Assembly: GCF_004362715.1 (NCBI RefSeq)
Contig: NZ_SNYC01000005.1
Location: 63,781 to 127,780 of the forward strand
Length of the DNA: 64,000 nt
Source: Pedobacter metabolipauper
GTDB taxonomy: Bacteria; Bacteroidota; Bacteroidia; Sphingobacteriales; Sphingobacteriaceae
Direction: 5' to 3'
Position 1 is the stretch's first letter, and every line of letters begins with the position of its first letter. A program made the translations under genes and the position numbers. Below, piece after piece: positions 27,181-34,182 of this stretch. Below the pieces are notes generated by a model. The model had not been told where the DNA came from and ran no database searches. It was given only the letters and a program-made list of their open reading frames with translations.

Positions 27181-27507
27181 ATGAGTAAACAAATGAAGAT
27201 CTCTGAAGTAATTGTGAGGTCTCAAAGGATCAGGGAGCAATATCATCAACTGGAAGTAGAACATCATGGAAGTGAATGGACCATCGAAGAGGACGCTTTG
27301 GCGTTTCTGACCGATGCCGCGCTGGTAGGACGACTAACCATGTCCCTGCAGGGACGTTGGCCGAAAGAAAATACATTACCTGAACTACACCATAAACTGG
27401 GCGAGACGATCTGGTGGGTGATCATCTTGGCCGACCGTATGAAACTCGATATCAATACCGCTTTAAACGACTTTTTGACCAAGACCGAAGATTTACTGAT
27501 GAAATAA
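27181..27507 (+). CDS. Small all-helical protein, MazG-like nucleotide pyrophosphohydrolase fold
   Basis: A 108-residue helical protein. The pattern EEDALAFLTDAALVGRLTMS, then HHKLGETIWWVIILADRMKLDI with a later acidic helix, resembles the MazG/RS21-C6 all-alpha NTP pyrophosphohydrolase family, in which Glu and Asp on neighbouring helices bind Mg2+. I see Glu in KLGE and Asp in ILAD, but a full EExxD-type set is not clear. It is the fourth gene of the SDR operon and is unusual in such a setting. The function is inferred only. Confidence 0.6.
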   Translation: MSKQMKISEVIVRSQRIREQYHQLEVEHHGSEWTIEEDALAFLTDAALVGRLTMSLQGRWPKENTLPELHHKLGETIWWVIILADRMKLDINTALNDFLTKTEDLLMK

Positions 27508-27538
27508 ATTGTAGTACTGAACTTTTAAAGAAAATATC

Positions 27539-28294
27539 ATGAATAAATTAAAGAATAAGGTTGCGATAGTAACTGGAGCATCTAAAGGCATTGGTGCCGC
27601 CATTGCCAACCATTTTGCGGCGGAGGGCGCAAAAGTTGTGGTTAACTATTCGTCGAGCAAAGATGGAGCCGAACATGTTGTAAAGACTATAATCGATGCA
27701 GGCGGTATAGCTATTGCTGTGCAGGGCGACGTGTCGGTGGAAGCTGATATACGCAGACTGTTTGAGGAGACTAAAAGTGCATTTGGCAATTTAGACATTT
27801 TAGTGAATAATGCAGGGGTATTTAATTATGCAGCTATTGAAGACGCTACAGTTGAATCTTTTTACCGGCAATTCAATGTCAATGCTTTGGGTTCCCTGCT
27901 TGCTATTAAGGAATCTCTAAAATTATTTGGAGACAAAGGAGGAAATATCATCAATATCAGCTCCGGAGCAAGCAGAACGCCGGTGCCGACAGGATCTGTA
28001 TATTCGGCGACCAAGGCAGCTTTAGATGCAATAACGGTATCCTTGTCCAAAGAATTTTCAGGCAGAAACATCCGCATCAACTCTATTTTGCCGGGTGCTA
28101 TTGAAACAGAAGGCACACATAGTAACGGATTTATCGGAAGTGAATTTGAAGCGAAGATCGTTGCGAATACTCCTCTTGGTCGTACAGGACAGCCAGAAGA
28201 TATTGCTAAGGTAGCTGTATTTTTAGCCTCTGATGATTCGGGTTGGATCACTGGTGAGAAAATAGCTGTTTCGGGCGGCATTTTCGGGCTTTAA
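27539..28294 (+). CDS. Short-chain dehydrogenase/reductase (SDR), last gene of the operon
   Basis: A 251-residue classical SDR: TGASKGIG (about residues 12-19), NNAG, catalytic Ser in NISSGASR, YSATK as YxxxK, and the C-terminal SGG typical of FabG-like enzymes. It follows the MazG-like gene by 31 bp. It differs clearly from the other two SDRs of the operon and is closest to glucose-1-dehydrogenase/FabG-like members. The substrate is not known. A palindromic terminator lies 220 bp downstream. Confidence 0.9.
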   Translation: MNKLKNKVAIVTGASKGIGAAIANHFAAEGAKVVVNYSSSKDGAEHVVKTIIDAGGIAIAVQGDVSVEADIRRLFEETKSAFGNLDILVNNAGVFNYAAIEDATVESFYRQFNVNALGSLLAIKESLKLFGDKGGNIINISSGASRTPVPTGSVYSATKAALDAITVSLSKEFSGRNIRINSILPGAIETEGTHSNGFIGSEFEAKIVANTPLGRTGQPEDIAKVAVFLASDDSGWITGEKIAVSGGIFGL

Positions 28295-28514
28295 CGAGTT
28301 CGTTGACTTCAACAGAGTTTTACGCAAGCTAAGGACATCGAACCAAAAAAAATATTAGGAATACCTATAACAAATAGATTGCAAGCATGCTAATATAAAA
28401 ATTACTTTAAAATAGTTTTTTTTGCACCGTGAGGGTGCCCATATAGGGTTCGAACCAAAAAATGGCCACCATTGCGCCTATTCGATGATTTAAAAATCGC
28501 CTAAAAACAAAAAA
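28295..28514. other. Intergenic stretch after the SDR operon with tRNA T-loop-like scrap
   Basis: No gene is seen. It holds a small GCACC/GGTGC hairpin (28425-28439) and TATAGGGTTCGA (28442-28453). That 12-mer is the reverse complement of 29987-29998, on the other side of the fic gene, where it sits in a tRNA-like 3' end. The region may be an old junction of a small inserted segment. Confidence 0.35.
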
Positions 28515-28540
28515 GCCCTTTAAGATATCTTAAAGGGTTT
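28515..28540. terminator. Bidirectional terminator
   Basis: Perfect palindrome from CCCTTTAAGAT (28516-28526) to ATCTTAAAGGG (28527-28537), flanked by an A-run on the left and a T-run on the right. It works in both directions by sequence: downstream of the SDR operon on plus and of the fic gene on minus. Confidence 0.75.
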
Positions 28541-28551
28541 TCGGGTCATTT

Positions 28552-28656
28552 ATGGTACAAATTTCATCACGTTTTATTGCTGATTTGAAGCAGTTGGCCG
28601 ATTTAAAAGGAAAAATGGATGAAATGGAAGAGCTTGGAAAGTTCTTAAAGCGCTAA
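28552..28656 (+). CDS. 34-codon ORF, helical, possible SHOCT-like peptide
   Basis: Starts at an ATG just after the terminator and encodes a 34-residue charged, helical peptide (ADLKQLADLKGKMDEMEELG in the middle). The spacing of Leu and charged residues resembles the short SHOCT motif (LxxLadLrxxG...EEF), usually seen at protein ends. It may be a gene remnant or a small protein. I cannot tell from sequence alone. Confidence 0.3.
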   Translation: MVQISSRFIADLKQLADLKGKMDEMEELGKFLKR

Positions 28657-28734
28657 ACAATTTTTGTCCACGAAAATGATTTTTATATGGGTTGAATTCA
28701 TCACTACTAGTGACGTCATAATATCACTAGTAGT

Positions 28735-29832
28735 TTATTTTTTCAAAAGTTCAAATAGCTCGATATTGATATATATGGTTTCCTTCCAGACTTTTTTAGA
28801 ATGCAATATTCCGATCTTTTCTAATCCGTTAAGGTATTTAGAAGCTGTTATCCTTGAAACATTAAGTCGATCGATAACAAATTCTATTTTACAGTATGGT
28901 TGTTCAAATAACAACTCTAATAAGTCCTTATTATATAGCTTAGATGCTTCTTCCTTTATTTTATTCTGTAATTTTGAAAAGAGCTGATTGATTGATTTAA
29001 TCTGATCAGTGGTTTGTTTAGAAGTTTCCTCGATAGCTTTTAGGATAAATAATATCCATTCCTCCCAATTACCCTTGGTCTTAACTTCTCCAAGTAATCT
29101 ATAATAATCAGGTTTATGTTTTATGATATAATCACTTAAATAAAGTACAGGACTATCTAAAAGCCCGTGCAGACACAAATAAAGAACATTAATAATTCTT
29201 CCCGTCCTACCGTTACCATCATAAAATGGGTGTATGCTTTCAAACTGGTAATGTTGAACCGCTAGTTTAATCAATGGAGAAAGTACATCAGTTTCGTTTA
29301 TATACTCCTCTAAGTTTTTCATTAATGTAAGGATTTTATCATAATCATCGGGTGGAGTGTAAATAACTTCACCAGTAATAGCATTTTTTAATGAGGTTCC
29401 AGGCAATTTTCTTAGTCCTGCTTTGTTCTCTTCCAGTGTTTCCTGTATAGCTAATACTCCGTTTATATTCAAAAATCCTTTTTGAACGATCACTTTAAAC
29501 CCGGTGAGCATAGCTTCCCTATAGCGTAGAACCTCCTTCGTAGCATGATCTATCTGCGGGCCACTTGCAGATAATGCTTGATAGAGCTTATCATGGGTTG
29601 TAATTACATTCTCAATTTCAGAACTCATACGAGCTTCTTTAAGTATTACTGCGTTCAGAAGTATAGAAGAATTAGGGAGTGTATAGGCTAGTCCTTTTAA
29701 TTCCGAAAGGGCTATTGAAGATTGAACGACTTGTCTTAAAACAGGAATGGTCTCCACTTTAATTTGATCAGGAGGCAATGGCGGCAATTCATTAAAAGGT
29801 ACATCACTTCTCAATTTGGCCAATTTTTTCAT
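28735..29832 (-). CDS. Fic family protein (class II, auto-inhibited) with C-terminal winged helix
   Basis: A 365-residue Fic protein, which transfers AMP (or another NMP) from ATP to a target side chain. The active-site motif HPFYDGNGR (201-209) is intact. The inhibitory helix SSEIEN (70-75) fits the class II pattern [S/T]xxxE[G/N] and would block ATP binding until released. The C-terminal 70 residues form a winged helix (FVIDRLNVSRITASKYLNGL), so it can probably bind DNA. Five TCATGyAAA-type elements lie in its upstream region, which suggests autoregulation. The gene is AT-rich relative to its neighbours. Confidence 0.93.
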   Translation of the reverse strand: MKKLAKLRSDVPFNELPPLPPDQIKVETIPVLRQVVQSSIALSELKGLAYTLPNSSILLNAVILKEARMSSEIENVITTHDKLYQALSASGPQIDHATKEVLRYREAMLTGFKVIVQKGFLNINGVLAIQETLEENKAGLRKLPGTSLKNAITGEVIYTPPDDYDKILTLMKNLEEYINETDVLSPLIKLAVQHYQFESIHPFYDGNGRTGRIINVLYLCLHGLLDSPVLYLSDYIIKHKPDYYRLLGEVKTKGNWEEWILFILKAIEETSKQTTDQIKSINQLFSKLQNKIKEEASKLYNKDLLELLFEQPYCKIEFVIDRLNVSRITASKYLNGLEKIGILHSKKVWKETIYINIELFELLKK

Positions 29833-29859
29833 GCAAAGTTTTTATATCCGAGACTTTTA

Positions 29860-29923
29860 TCATGTAAATATAATTTAATTTTCTATACATGACAACTTAA
29901 TCATGCAAAGATTATATACATGA
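29860..29923 (-). promoter_or_regulatory. Cluster of TCATGyAAA/TATACATGA elements before fic
   Basis: TCATGTAAA (29860-29868), TATACATGA (29884-29892), TCATGCAAA (29901-29909) and TATACATGA (29915-29923); a further TCATGCAAAG overlaps the start codon (29829-29838). TATACATGA is the reverse of TCATGTATA, so these are two inverted pairs. On the minus strand the first lies on a probable -7 box (TATATTTA), which fits repressor sites, perhaps for the Fic winged helix. Confidence 0.5.
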
Positions 29924-29973
29924 CGTTTTGAAGATTATAAAAGATACTGATCGATCGACCCCATAGATAGCGT

Positions 29974-29998
29974 GCGGAAGAAGGGACTCGAACCCTAT
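29974..29998 (-). other. tRNA 3'-end-like fragment
   Basis: On the minus strand the sequence reads TAGGGTTCGAGTCCCTT then CTTCCGCA, which looks like the T-arm and 3' acceptor strand of a tRNA. There is no 5' half or anticodon arm, so it is not a whole tRNA. Such 3' scraps are typical of integration sites. It lies 40 bp from tRNA-His, and 12 bp of it recur inverted at 28442-28453. Confidence 0.45.
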
Positions 29999-30002
29999 AA
30001 AC

Positions 30003-30030
30003 AAAAAAAGCAGCCTTTTCAGACTGCTTT
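30003..30030 (-). terminator. Terminator of the tRNA-His gene
   Basis: AAAGCAG (30007-30013) and CTGCTTT (30024-30030) pair over 7 bp with a 10-nt loop. On the minus strand the stem is followed by a T-run (30009-30003). It starts 8 bp after the encoded CCA of tRNA-His. Confidence 0.75.
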
Positions 30031-30037
30031 AAAAACT

Positions 30038-30115
30038 TGGGGTGGAATATGGGGCTCGAACCCACGACCCTCGGTACCACAAACCGATGCTCTAACCAAC
30101 TGAGCTAAAACCACC
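30038..30115 (-). tRNA. tRNA-His (GTG anticodon), CCA encoded
   Basis: On the minus strand the molecule starts with GGTGGTTTTAGCTCAG, has D-arm GCTC/GAGC, anticodon stem TCGGT/ACCGA with loop TTGTGGT (anticodon GTG), T-arm GTGGG-TTCGAGC-CCCAT and acceptor end ATTCCACC followed by encoded CCA (30038-30040). The extra G(-1) facing C73 is the tRNA-His identity feature. The acceptor stem has two U-U mismatches at 5:68 and 6:67, which is unusual. A perfect promoter and a terminator frame the gene. Confidence 0.93.
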
Positions 30116-30133
30116 ATGTGTTTTTCAACGCTA

Positions 30134-30164
30134 CAAAAGTACAATTTTTAACAATTTAATCAAA
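30134..30164 (-). promoter_or_regulatory. Promoter of tRNA-His
   Basis: On the minus strand TTTG (30164-30161), 19-nt spacer, TACTTTTG (30141-30134): an exact fit to the Bacteroidota sigma consensus TTTG-N19-TAnnTTTG. It ends 18 bp before the tRNA 5' end. Confidence 0.8.
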
Positions 30165-30253
30165 TATTTTTCAACTTTGATTCACATTTTCTTTTAATCA
30201 ATTAAAATTCAGTTTGTTGAATTATCAATTCAATATAAATAACCGTTTACAAA

Positions 30254-30283
30254 TTGATTATACCGCTTAAAAACATAGATTTG
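30254..30283 (+). promoter_or_regulatory. Promoter of rnhA
   Basis: TTG (30254-30256), 19-nt spacer, TAGATTTG (30276-30283): Bacteroidota-type promoter. The -7 box ends 8 bp before the ATG, so the leader would be very short or absent. Confidence 0.6.
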
Positions 30284-30291
30284 CTAGTAAT

Positions 30292-30765
30292 ATGATTGAA
30301 ATTTATACCGACGGAGCAGCTAGTGGAAACCCAGGACCTGGAGGATACGGATTGATTTTACGGTCTGGCGCACACTATAAAGAAATGAGTGCCGGCTTTC
30401 GTTTAACCACCAATAACCGAATGGAACTGTTGGCCGTTATTGTTGGTTTAAATGCATTAAAGACTCCCGGACAGGATGTAACTGTCTTTTCTGATTCTAA
30501 ATATGTAATTGATTCAGTAGAGAAAAAATGGGTATTCGGCTGGCTTAAAACCGGTTTTAAAGGTAAAAAGAATAAAGACCTTTGGATGCGTTTCCTGGCT
30601 GTTTATAAATTACATCACGTTAAATTTGTCTGGGTAAAGGGACATAACAGTCACCCGGAAAACGAGCGCTGTGATGAGCTTGCTGTAGCTGCTTCCAAGA
30701 ACAAAGCAGCCCAGACTATTGATGCTGAATTTGAGGCTGAAAAGAACGCCCAAAGACTACTTTAA
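30292..30765 (+). CDS. rnhA: Ribonuclease HI
   Basis: A 157-residue RNase HI, which cleaves the RNA strand of RNA-DNA hybrids (primer removal, R-loops). The start MIEIYTDGAASGNPGPGGYG holds the first catalytic Asp (Asp7) and the family's GNPGPGG loop; Glu45 (NNRMEL), Asp68 (SDSKYV) and Asp128 (NERCDELA) complete the metal site. Length matches single-domain RNase HI. It ends 4 bp inside the convergent sugar-porter gene. Confidence 0.97.
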   Translation: MIEIYTDGAASGNPGPGGYGLILRSGAHYKEMSAGFRLTTNNRMELLAVIVGLNALKTPGQDVTVFSDSKYVIDSVEKKWVFGWLKTGFKGKKNKDLWMRFLAVYKLHHVKFVWVKGHNSHPENERCDELAVAASKNKAAQTIDAEFEAEKNAQRLL

Positions 30766-32144
30766 GCGTTCTTCCAGAAAGATTCGATCTCTTCCAATGA
30801 TTTGCCCTTGGTTTCTGGCAATAGCTTATAAACTGTAATAAAAGCGATCAGACAAAAGAAGCCAAACACACAGAAGGTTACTGAAGTTCCGGCTTCACGC
30901 AGCAGTACTGGTGTGAGCTGCCCAACAATGGTATCTGCTACCCACATCACCATGATACTCAATCCCATCGCCTTTCCACGGATCCTCGTTGGGAATATTT
31001 CTGATGCTACCACAAACTTTAATGGCCCGATGGAAAACGCAAAACAAGCCAGGAATACGGTTACACTAATGATGAGGAATATACTGGAAGTTTGTCCGAG
31101 TGAAAAGAACAATGCGGTTAAAAATAAACTGATGGTAGCACCTACCGTTCCAATCAGGTAAAGCGGCCTTCTGCCCCATTGGTCTACTTTCCAGATCGCA
31201 ACAAAGGTAAATACCAGGTTGGCCACACCAAAGATGATCTGCCCTAAAAATGAATTGCTCAAAGCGATCCCTGCATCATTCAATATGGATGGACCATAAT
31301 AAATGATGGCATTGATTCCGCTTAGTTGGGAAAATAAGGGCAGCAGGACACCTAAAAGCAATGCTTTTCTTAATTTGGGCGTAAACAGTTCTTTATACGT
31401 CCCTCCTTCTTCAGCTTCGGTATCGGCAGCATTGACTTCTGCAGATCTATCCTTTCCATTGTTAATTTTGGTAAGCAACGCGTAGCCTTCTTTATTTCTG
31501 CCCTTTTTAATAAGCCATCTCGGACTTTCGGGCACGAAAAATAAACCTATCAGAAATAACAAGGCAATAAAAATACCGATGCTGAACATGCCACGCCAGG
31601 CTTCCTGGATATAAACCAGATCAAACATCTGGGATATTGATGCCAATGCATGCTGCTCTGAATAATTTAACAGCAATGAATTGGTGATATAAGCCAGAAG
31701 AATCCCTACAGTTATGGCGAGTTGATAACAGGTAACCAGTCTGCCGCGAATGGCCGCTGGTGCAATCTCTGAAAGGTATAACGGTACAACGATAGATGCA
31801 ATACCGACGCCTACCCCGCTGATTAGACGCGCTGTAATTAACCATTGCAGCGAACCGGCCAAAGCACAGCCTACTGCGGAGAAAAGAAACAGGACCGCGG
31901 AAAGGAACAAGAGCTTTTTACGCCCCAAGCGATCGCTCAGATCGCCTGAAAAGGCTACACCTATAATACAACCAACTAATGCAGATGACACGAACCAGCC
32001 CTCTTGCAATGGCGTTAAATTAAATTGTTTCTGTACAAAGGGAAGTACTCCCGAAATTACCGCCATATCAAACCCAAAGAGCAATCCGCCGAGTGATGCG
32101 ACTACAGTAATTAATGCCAGGTAAACTTTATAATTATTGATCAT
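30762..32144 (-). CDS. MFS sugar porter (SP family, sugar/H+ symporter)
   Basis: A 460-residue, 12-helix inner-membrane transporter with the sugar-porter signatures: GGLLFGFDMAVISG in helix 1, DRLGRKKLL in loop 2-3, PESPRWL after helix 6, QLSGINAIIYYGPSI in helix 7, DQWGRRPL in loop 8-9, and PETKGKSLEEIE at the end. It probably imports a hexose or hexoside into the cytoplasm. It starts 11 bp after the mannose-6-phosphate isomerase gene, so they form an operon, and the GntR sites upstream would control both. Mannose is a fair guess from context. Confidence 0.95.
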   Translation of the reverse strand: MINNYKVYLALITVVASLGGLLFGFDMAVISGVLPFVQKQFNLTPLQEGWFVSSALVGCIIGVAFSGDLSDRLGRKKLLFLSAVLFLFSAVGCALAGSLQWLITARLISGVGVGIASIVVPLYLSEIAPAAIRGRLVTCYQLAITVGILLAYITNSLLLNYSEQHALASISQMFDLVYIQEAWRGMFSIGIFIALLFLIGLFFVPESPRWLIKKGRNKEGYALLTKINNGKDRSAEVNAADTEAEEGGTYKELFTPKLRKALLLGVLLPLFSQLSGINAIIYYGPSILNDAGIALSNSFLGQIIFGVANLVFTFVAIWKVDQWGRRPLYLIGTVGATISLFLTALFFSLGQTSSIFLIISVTVFLACFAFSIGPLKFVVASEIFPTRIRGKAMGLSIMVMWVADTIVGQLTPVLLREAGTSVTFCVFGFFCLIAFITVYKLLPETKGKSLEEIESFWKNA

Positions 32145-32155
32145 GAGATAAGCTA

Positions 32156-33988
32156 TTAATTCGTGTTATTTTTAAGGAATGCTTTGATCACTTTAGCACG
32201 TGCTGTGCCATGATTAATCAGTTTATATCGTTTTGTTGCTGCAGGAATGATAAACGTTTCTGCATAATTGAACCTGCTGGGTACTAATTCTTCAATCTCC
32301 ACAGAGATGGATGTTCCTTCTACCAGCATCAGCACATGGACCCCTTCTCTGGTTTCTATGGTGACTTCGGTATCAAACTCAATCCGTTGCACATCATAGA
32401 AATGTTCTTTATGTGTAGGTAAATGTATCAATTTCCAATCACTTCCGCTATCGATGACCGATGGATGGGCAATTAATTCTTTAGGTACCACCTCTCCCTT
32501 ACGTTCAAACCTGAGGTTATTAAATGCATGGCCGATGTTTATTGGCCGTGGATTTCCATTGAGGTCCAGCGAGAGCCAATCGTACATTTTAAATGTAAAA
32601 ATGTAGGGTGTTGCACTGATCTCAAGCACCATATTATTGACACCTGAACTGTGAACGGTTCCATTTGGAATTAAAAACAGATCGTGTTTATGTGAAGGGA
32701 AACTTTGTACATACTGCTCAATATCGATCTCCTTTTTATTTTCCTGGCTGCTTTCCAGTACCGCCCTGAATTCATCAGGATTTATACTTTCCTGAAAGCC
32801 CAGGTAAACTTTTGCACCTGGTTTACAGTCCATAATGTAATACGTCTCATCCTGTGTAATCGTTTCGCCAAACATCTCCTGGATGTATTTTTTTGAAGGG
32901 TGACACTGGATGGATAGATTACCACCATCAAAGGTATCGAGAAAGTCGAAGCGTATTGGGAAATAAGGCCCGAAGGTTTCAGCATGTTTACCCAGTATGG
33001 CCTGGTATTCGGTCAGCATTAGAAAGTCGAACGATACTTCTAACAGGTTTCCATCACTTTCAAACAACAGTCCGTTCTCTGGCGTGATCAGTTCAAAAGA
33101 CCAGGCATAATTTACCTCATCGGTATTGATGCCTTTGATGTGTTTCTTAATCCATTGCCCACCCCATGATCCTTTTTCAAACCAGGGACGAACACGAAAT
33201 ACAGAATGGCTTAATTGCTTTAGTCCGGCCAGCAGATCAGGCTGAAACAACCAGGTTACTTCATTGAAGCGTTGCCCGTCTGCCACGATAGCAACCTTGT
33301 TTAATATGTTAGCCCGGTGCTGATCTAATATCACCCAGTCTACAAAGTAGAACCGCTTGTACATACTAAATGAGCGCTCTGCAGCATGCTGACCAATATT
33401 TGTAATGGATTTGGCCCGCATCCGGTACTGGATTTCGTTTTTAGGGATGTCAAAATAGATGACCGGCACGTCCCAATTGACTAACGCAGCACCTGTTCCA
33501 ACAACAATGTTAATTACGGCTTCCGGATCTGGCTGAAGCGATGACAAGGCTTCCAGGTTATAAAAATCTTTAAGCTCCAGCTGGGTTCTTGTGCCCCAAA
33601 CGTCATCCTTTGCGCCCAAATAAGGTGTAACCAGTTTATTGATCTCTGCTTCCGGCTTTAAGAAGTTGCTGCTTTGCTGCCATTTTACAGATAACCCTTT
33701 CAATTCCAGCTCTTCCTGAACCTTGCGGATGATCTGATCAAAGAAGATACCTCCATAACCATCAATGATCACTGTCTTTTGTTCAATGATCCAATTGGTT
33801 AGGCTTTCATATCCGCTAAAGATCTTTGAACTGCCCAACGTATGGAATGGATTTAGATTTTCAGGGATCCGGGATCCCAACAAGGGCTGTGTACTTACCC
33901 TCCATTTATTTTCTTCCGTACTTACGGGAGTATGTATATTGCTATTTTTTAAATTCTGTAAAGCTTCGGGCATGTGTTTATTGGTCAT
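32156..33988 (-). CDS. Class I mannose-6-phosphate isomerase fused to an N-terminal kinase-like domain without P-loop
   Basis: A 610-residue protein. The C-terminal 330 residues are a type I phosphomannose isomerase cupin, which interconverts mannose-6-P and fructose-6-P. Zinc ligands appear in QCHP (Gln361, His363), around Glu381, and in PNGTVHSSG (His446), with the usual FTFKMYDW later. Residues about 65-260 resemble a uridine-kinase/P-loop fold (TVIIDGYGGIFFDQIIRKV), but the Walker A GKS/T is replaced by FFDQ, so phosphotransfer is unlikely. The normal length for type I isomerases is 390-440, so the N-terminal half is an addition. It is the first gene of an operon with the sugar porter and is divergent from gntR. 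Confidence 0.85.
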   Translation of the reverse strand: MTNKHMPEALQNLKNSNIHTPVSTEENKWRVSTQPLLGSRIPENLNPFHTLGSSKIFSGYESLTNWIIEQKTVIIDGYGGIFFDQIIRKVQEELELKGLSVKWQQSSNFLKPEAEINKLVTPYLGAKDDVWGTRTQLELKDFYNLEALSSLQPDPEAVINIVVGTGAALVNWDVPVIYFDIPKNEIQYRMRAKSITNIGQHAAERSFSMYKRFYFVDWVILDQHRANILNKVAIVADGQRFNEVTWLFQPDLLAGLKQLSHSVFRVRPWFEKGSWGGQWIKKHIKGINTDEVNYAWSFELITPENGLLFESDGNLLEVSFDFLMLTEYQAILGKHAETFGPYFPIRFDFLDTFDGGNLSIQCHPSKKYIQEMFGETITQDETYYIMDCKPGAKVYLGFQESINPDEFRAVLESSQENKKEIDIEQYVQSFPSHKHDLFLIPNGTVHSSGVNNMVLEISATPYIFTFKMYDWLSLDLNGNPRPINIGHAFNNLRFERKGEVVPKELIAHPSVIDSGSDWKLIHLPTHKEHFYDVQRIEFDTEVTIETREGVHVLMLVEGTSISVEIEELVPSRFNYAETFIIPAATKRYKLINHGTARAKVIKAFLKNNTN

Positions 33989-34003
33989 TCCGCTAATTTA
34001 ATA

Positions 34004-34025
34004 TTAATATGTACAAACATATTAA
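34004..34025. promoter_or_regulatory. GntR-type operator, strong copy
   Basis: Perfect 9-bp arms TTAATATGT (34004-34012) and ACATATTAA (34017-34025) around ACAA. It starts 15 bp before the isomerase start codon. The same ATGT-N4-ACAT pattern lies 99 bp away and twice before susC. Confidence 0.75.
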
Positions 34026-34107
34026 AACAAACAAAACAGTTACAAAACAACAATAAAGCATGATAAATAAGATGTAACTCTATAAATATTTTAATACGAA
34101 AACAAAC

Positions 34108-34119
34108 ATGTACAAACAT
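34108..34119. promoter_or_regulatory. GntR-type operator, second copy
   Basis: ATGT-ACAA-ACAT, identical in its 12-bp core to the strong site and 99 bp from it centre to centre. It is 63 bp before the gntR start. Two sites in one divergent promoter fit repressor binding for both genes. Confidence 0.65.
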
Positions 34120-34182
34120 AGTGATTTAATAATCCTTTGCAAATATATTTTCATATTATTGTAAGAGAAATTATATACCCTT

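Noticed and set aside
28425..28456. Possible tRNA on either strand around GGTTCGAACC
   Set aside because: The T-loop-like palindrome has no matching stems or acceptor; not a tRNA.
28664..28987. Plus-strand frame over the 3' end of fic
   Set aside because: It lies opposite the winged-helix part of a well-supported Fic protein.
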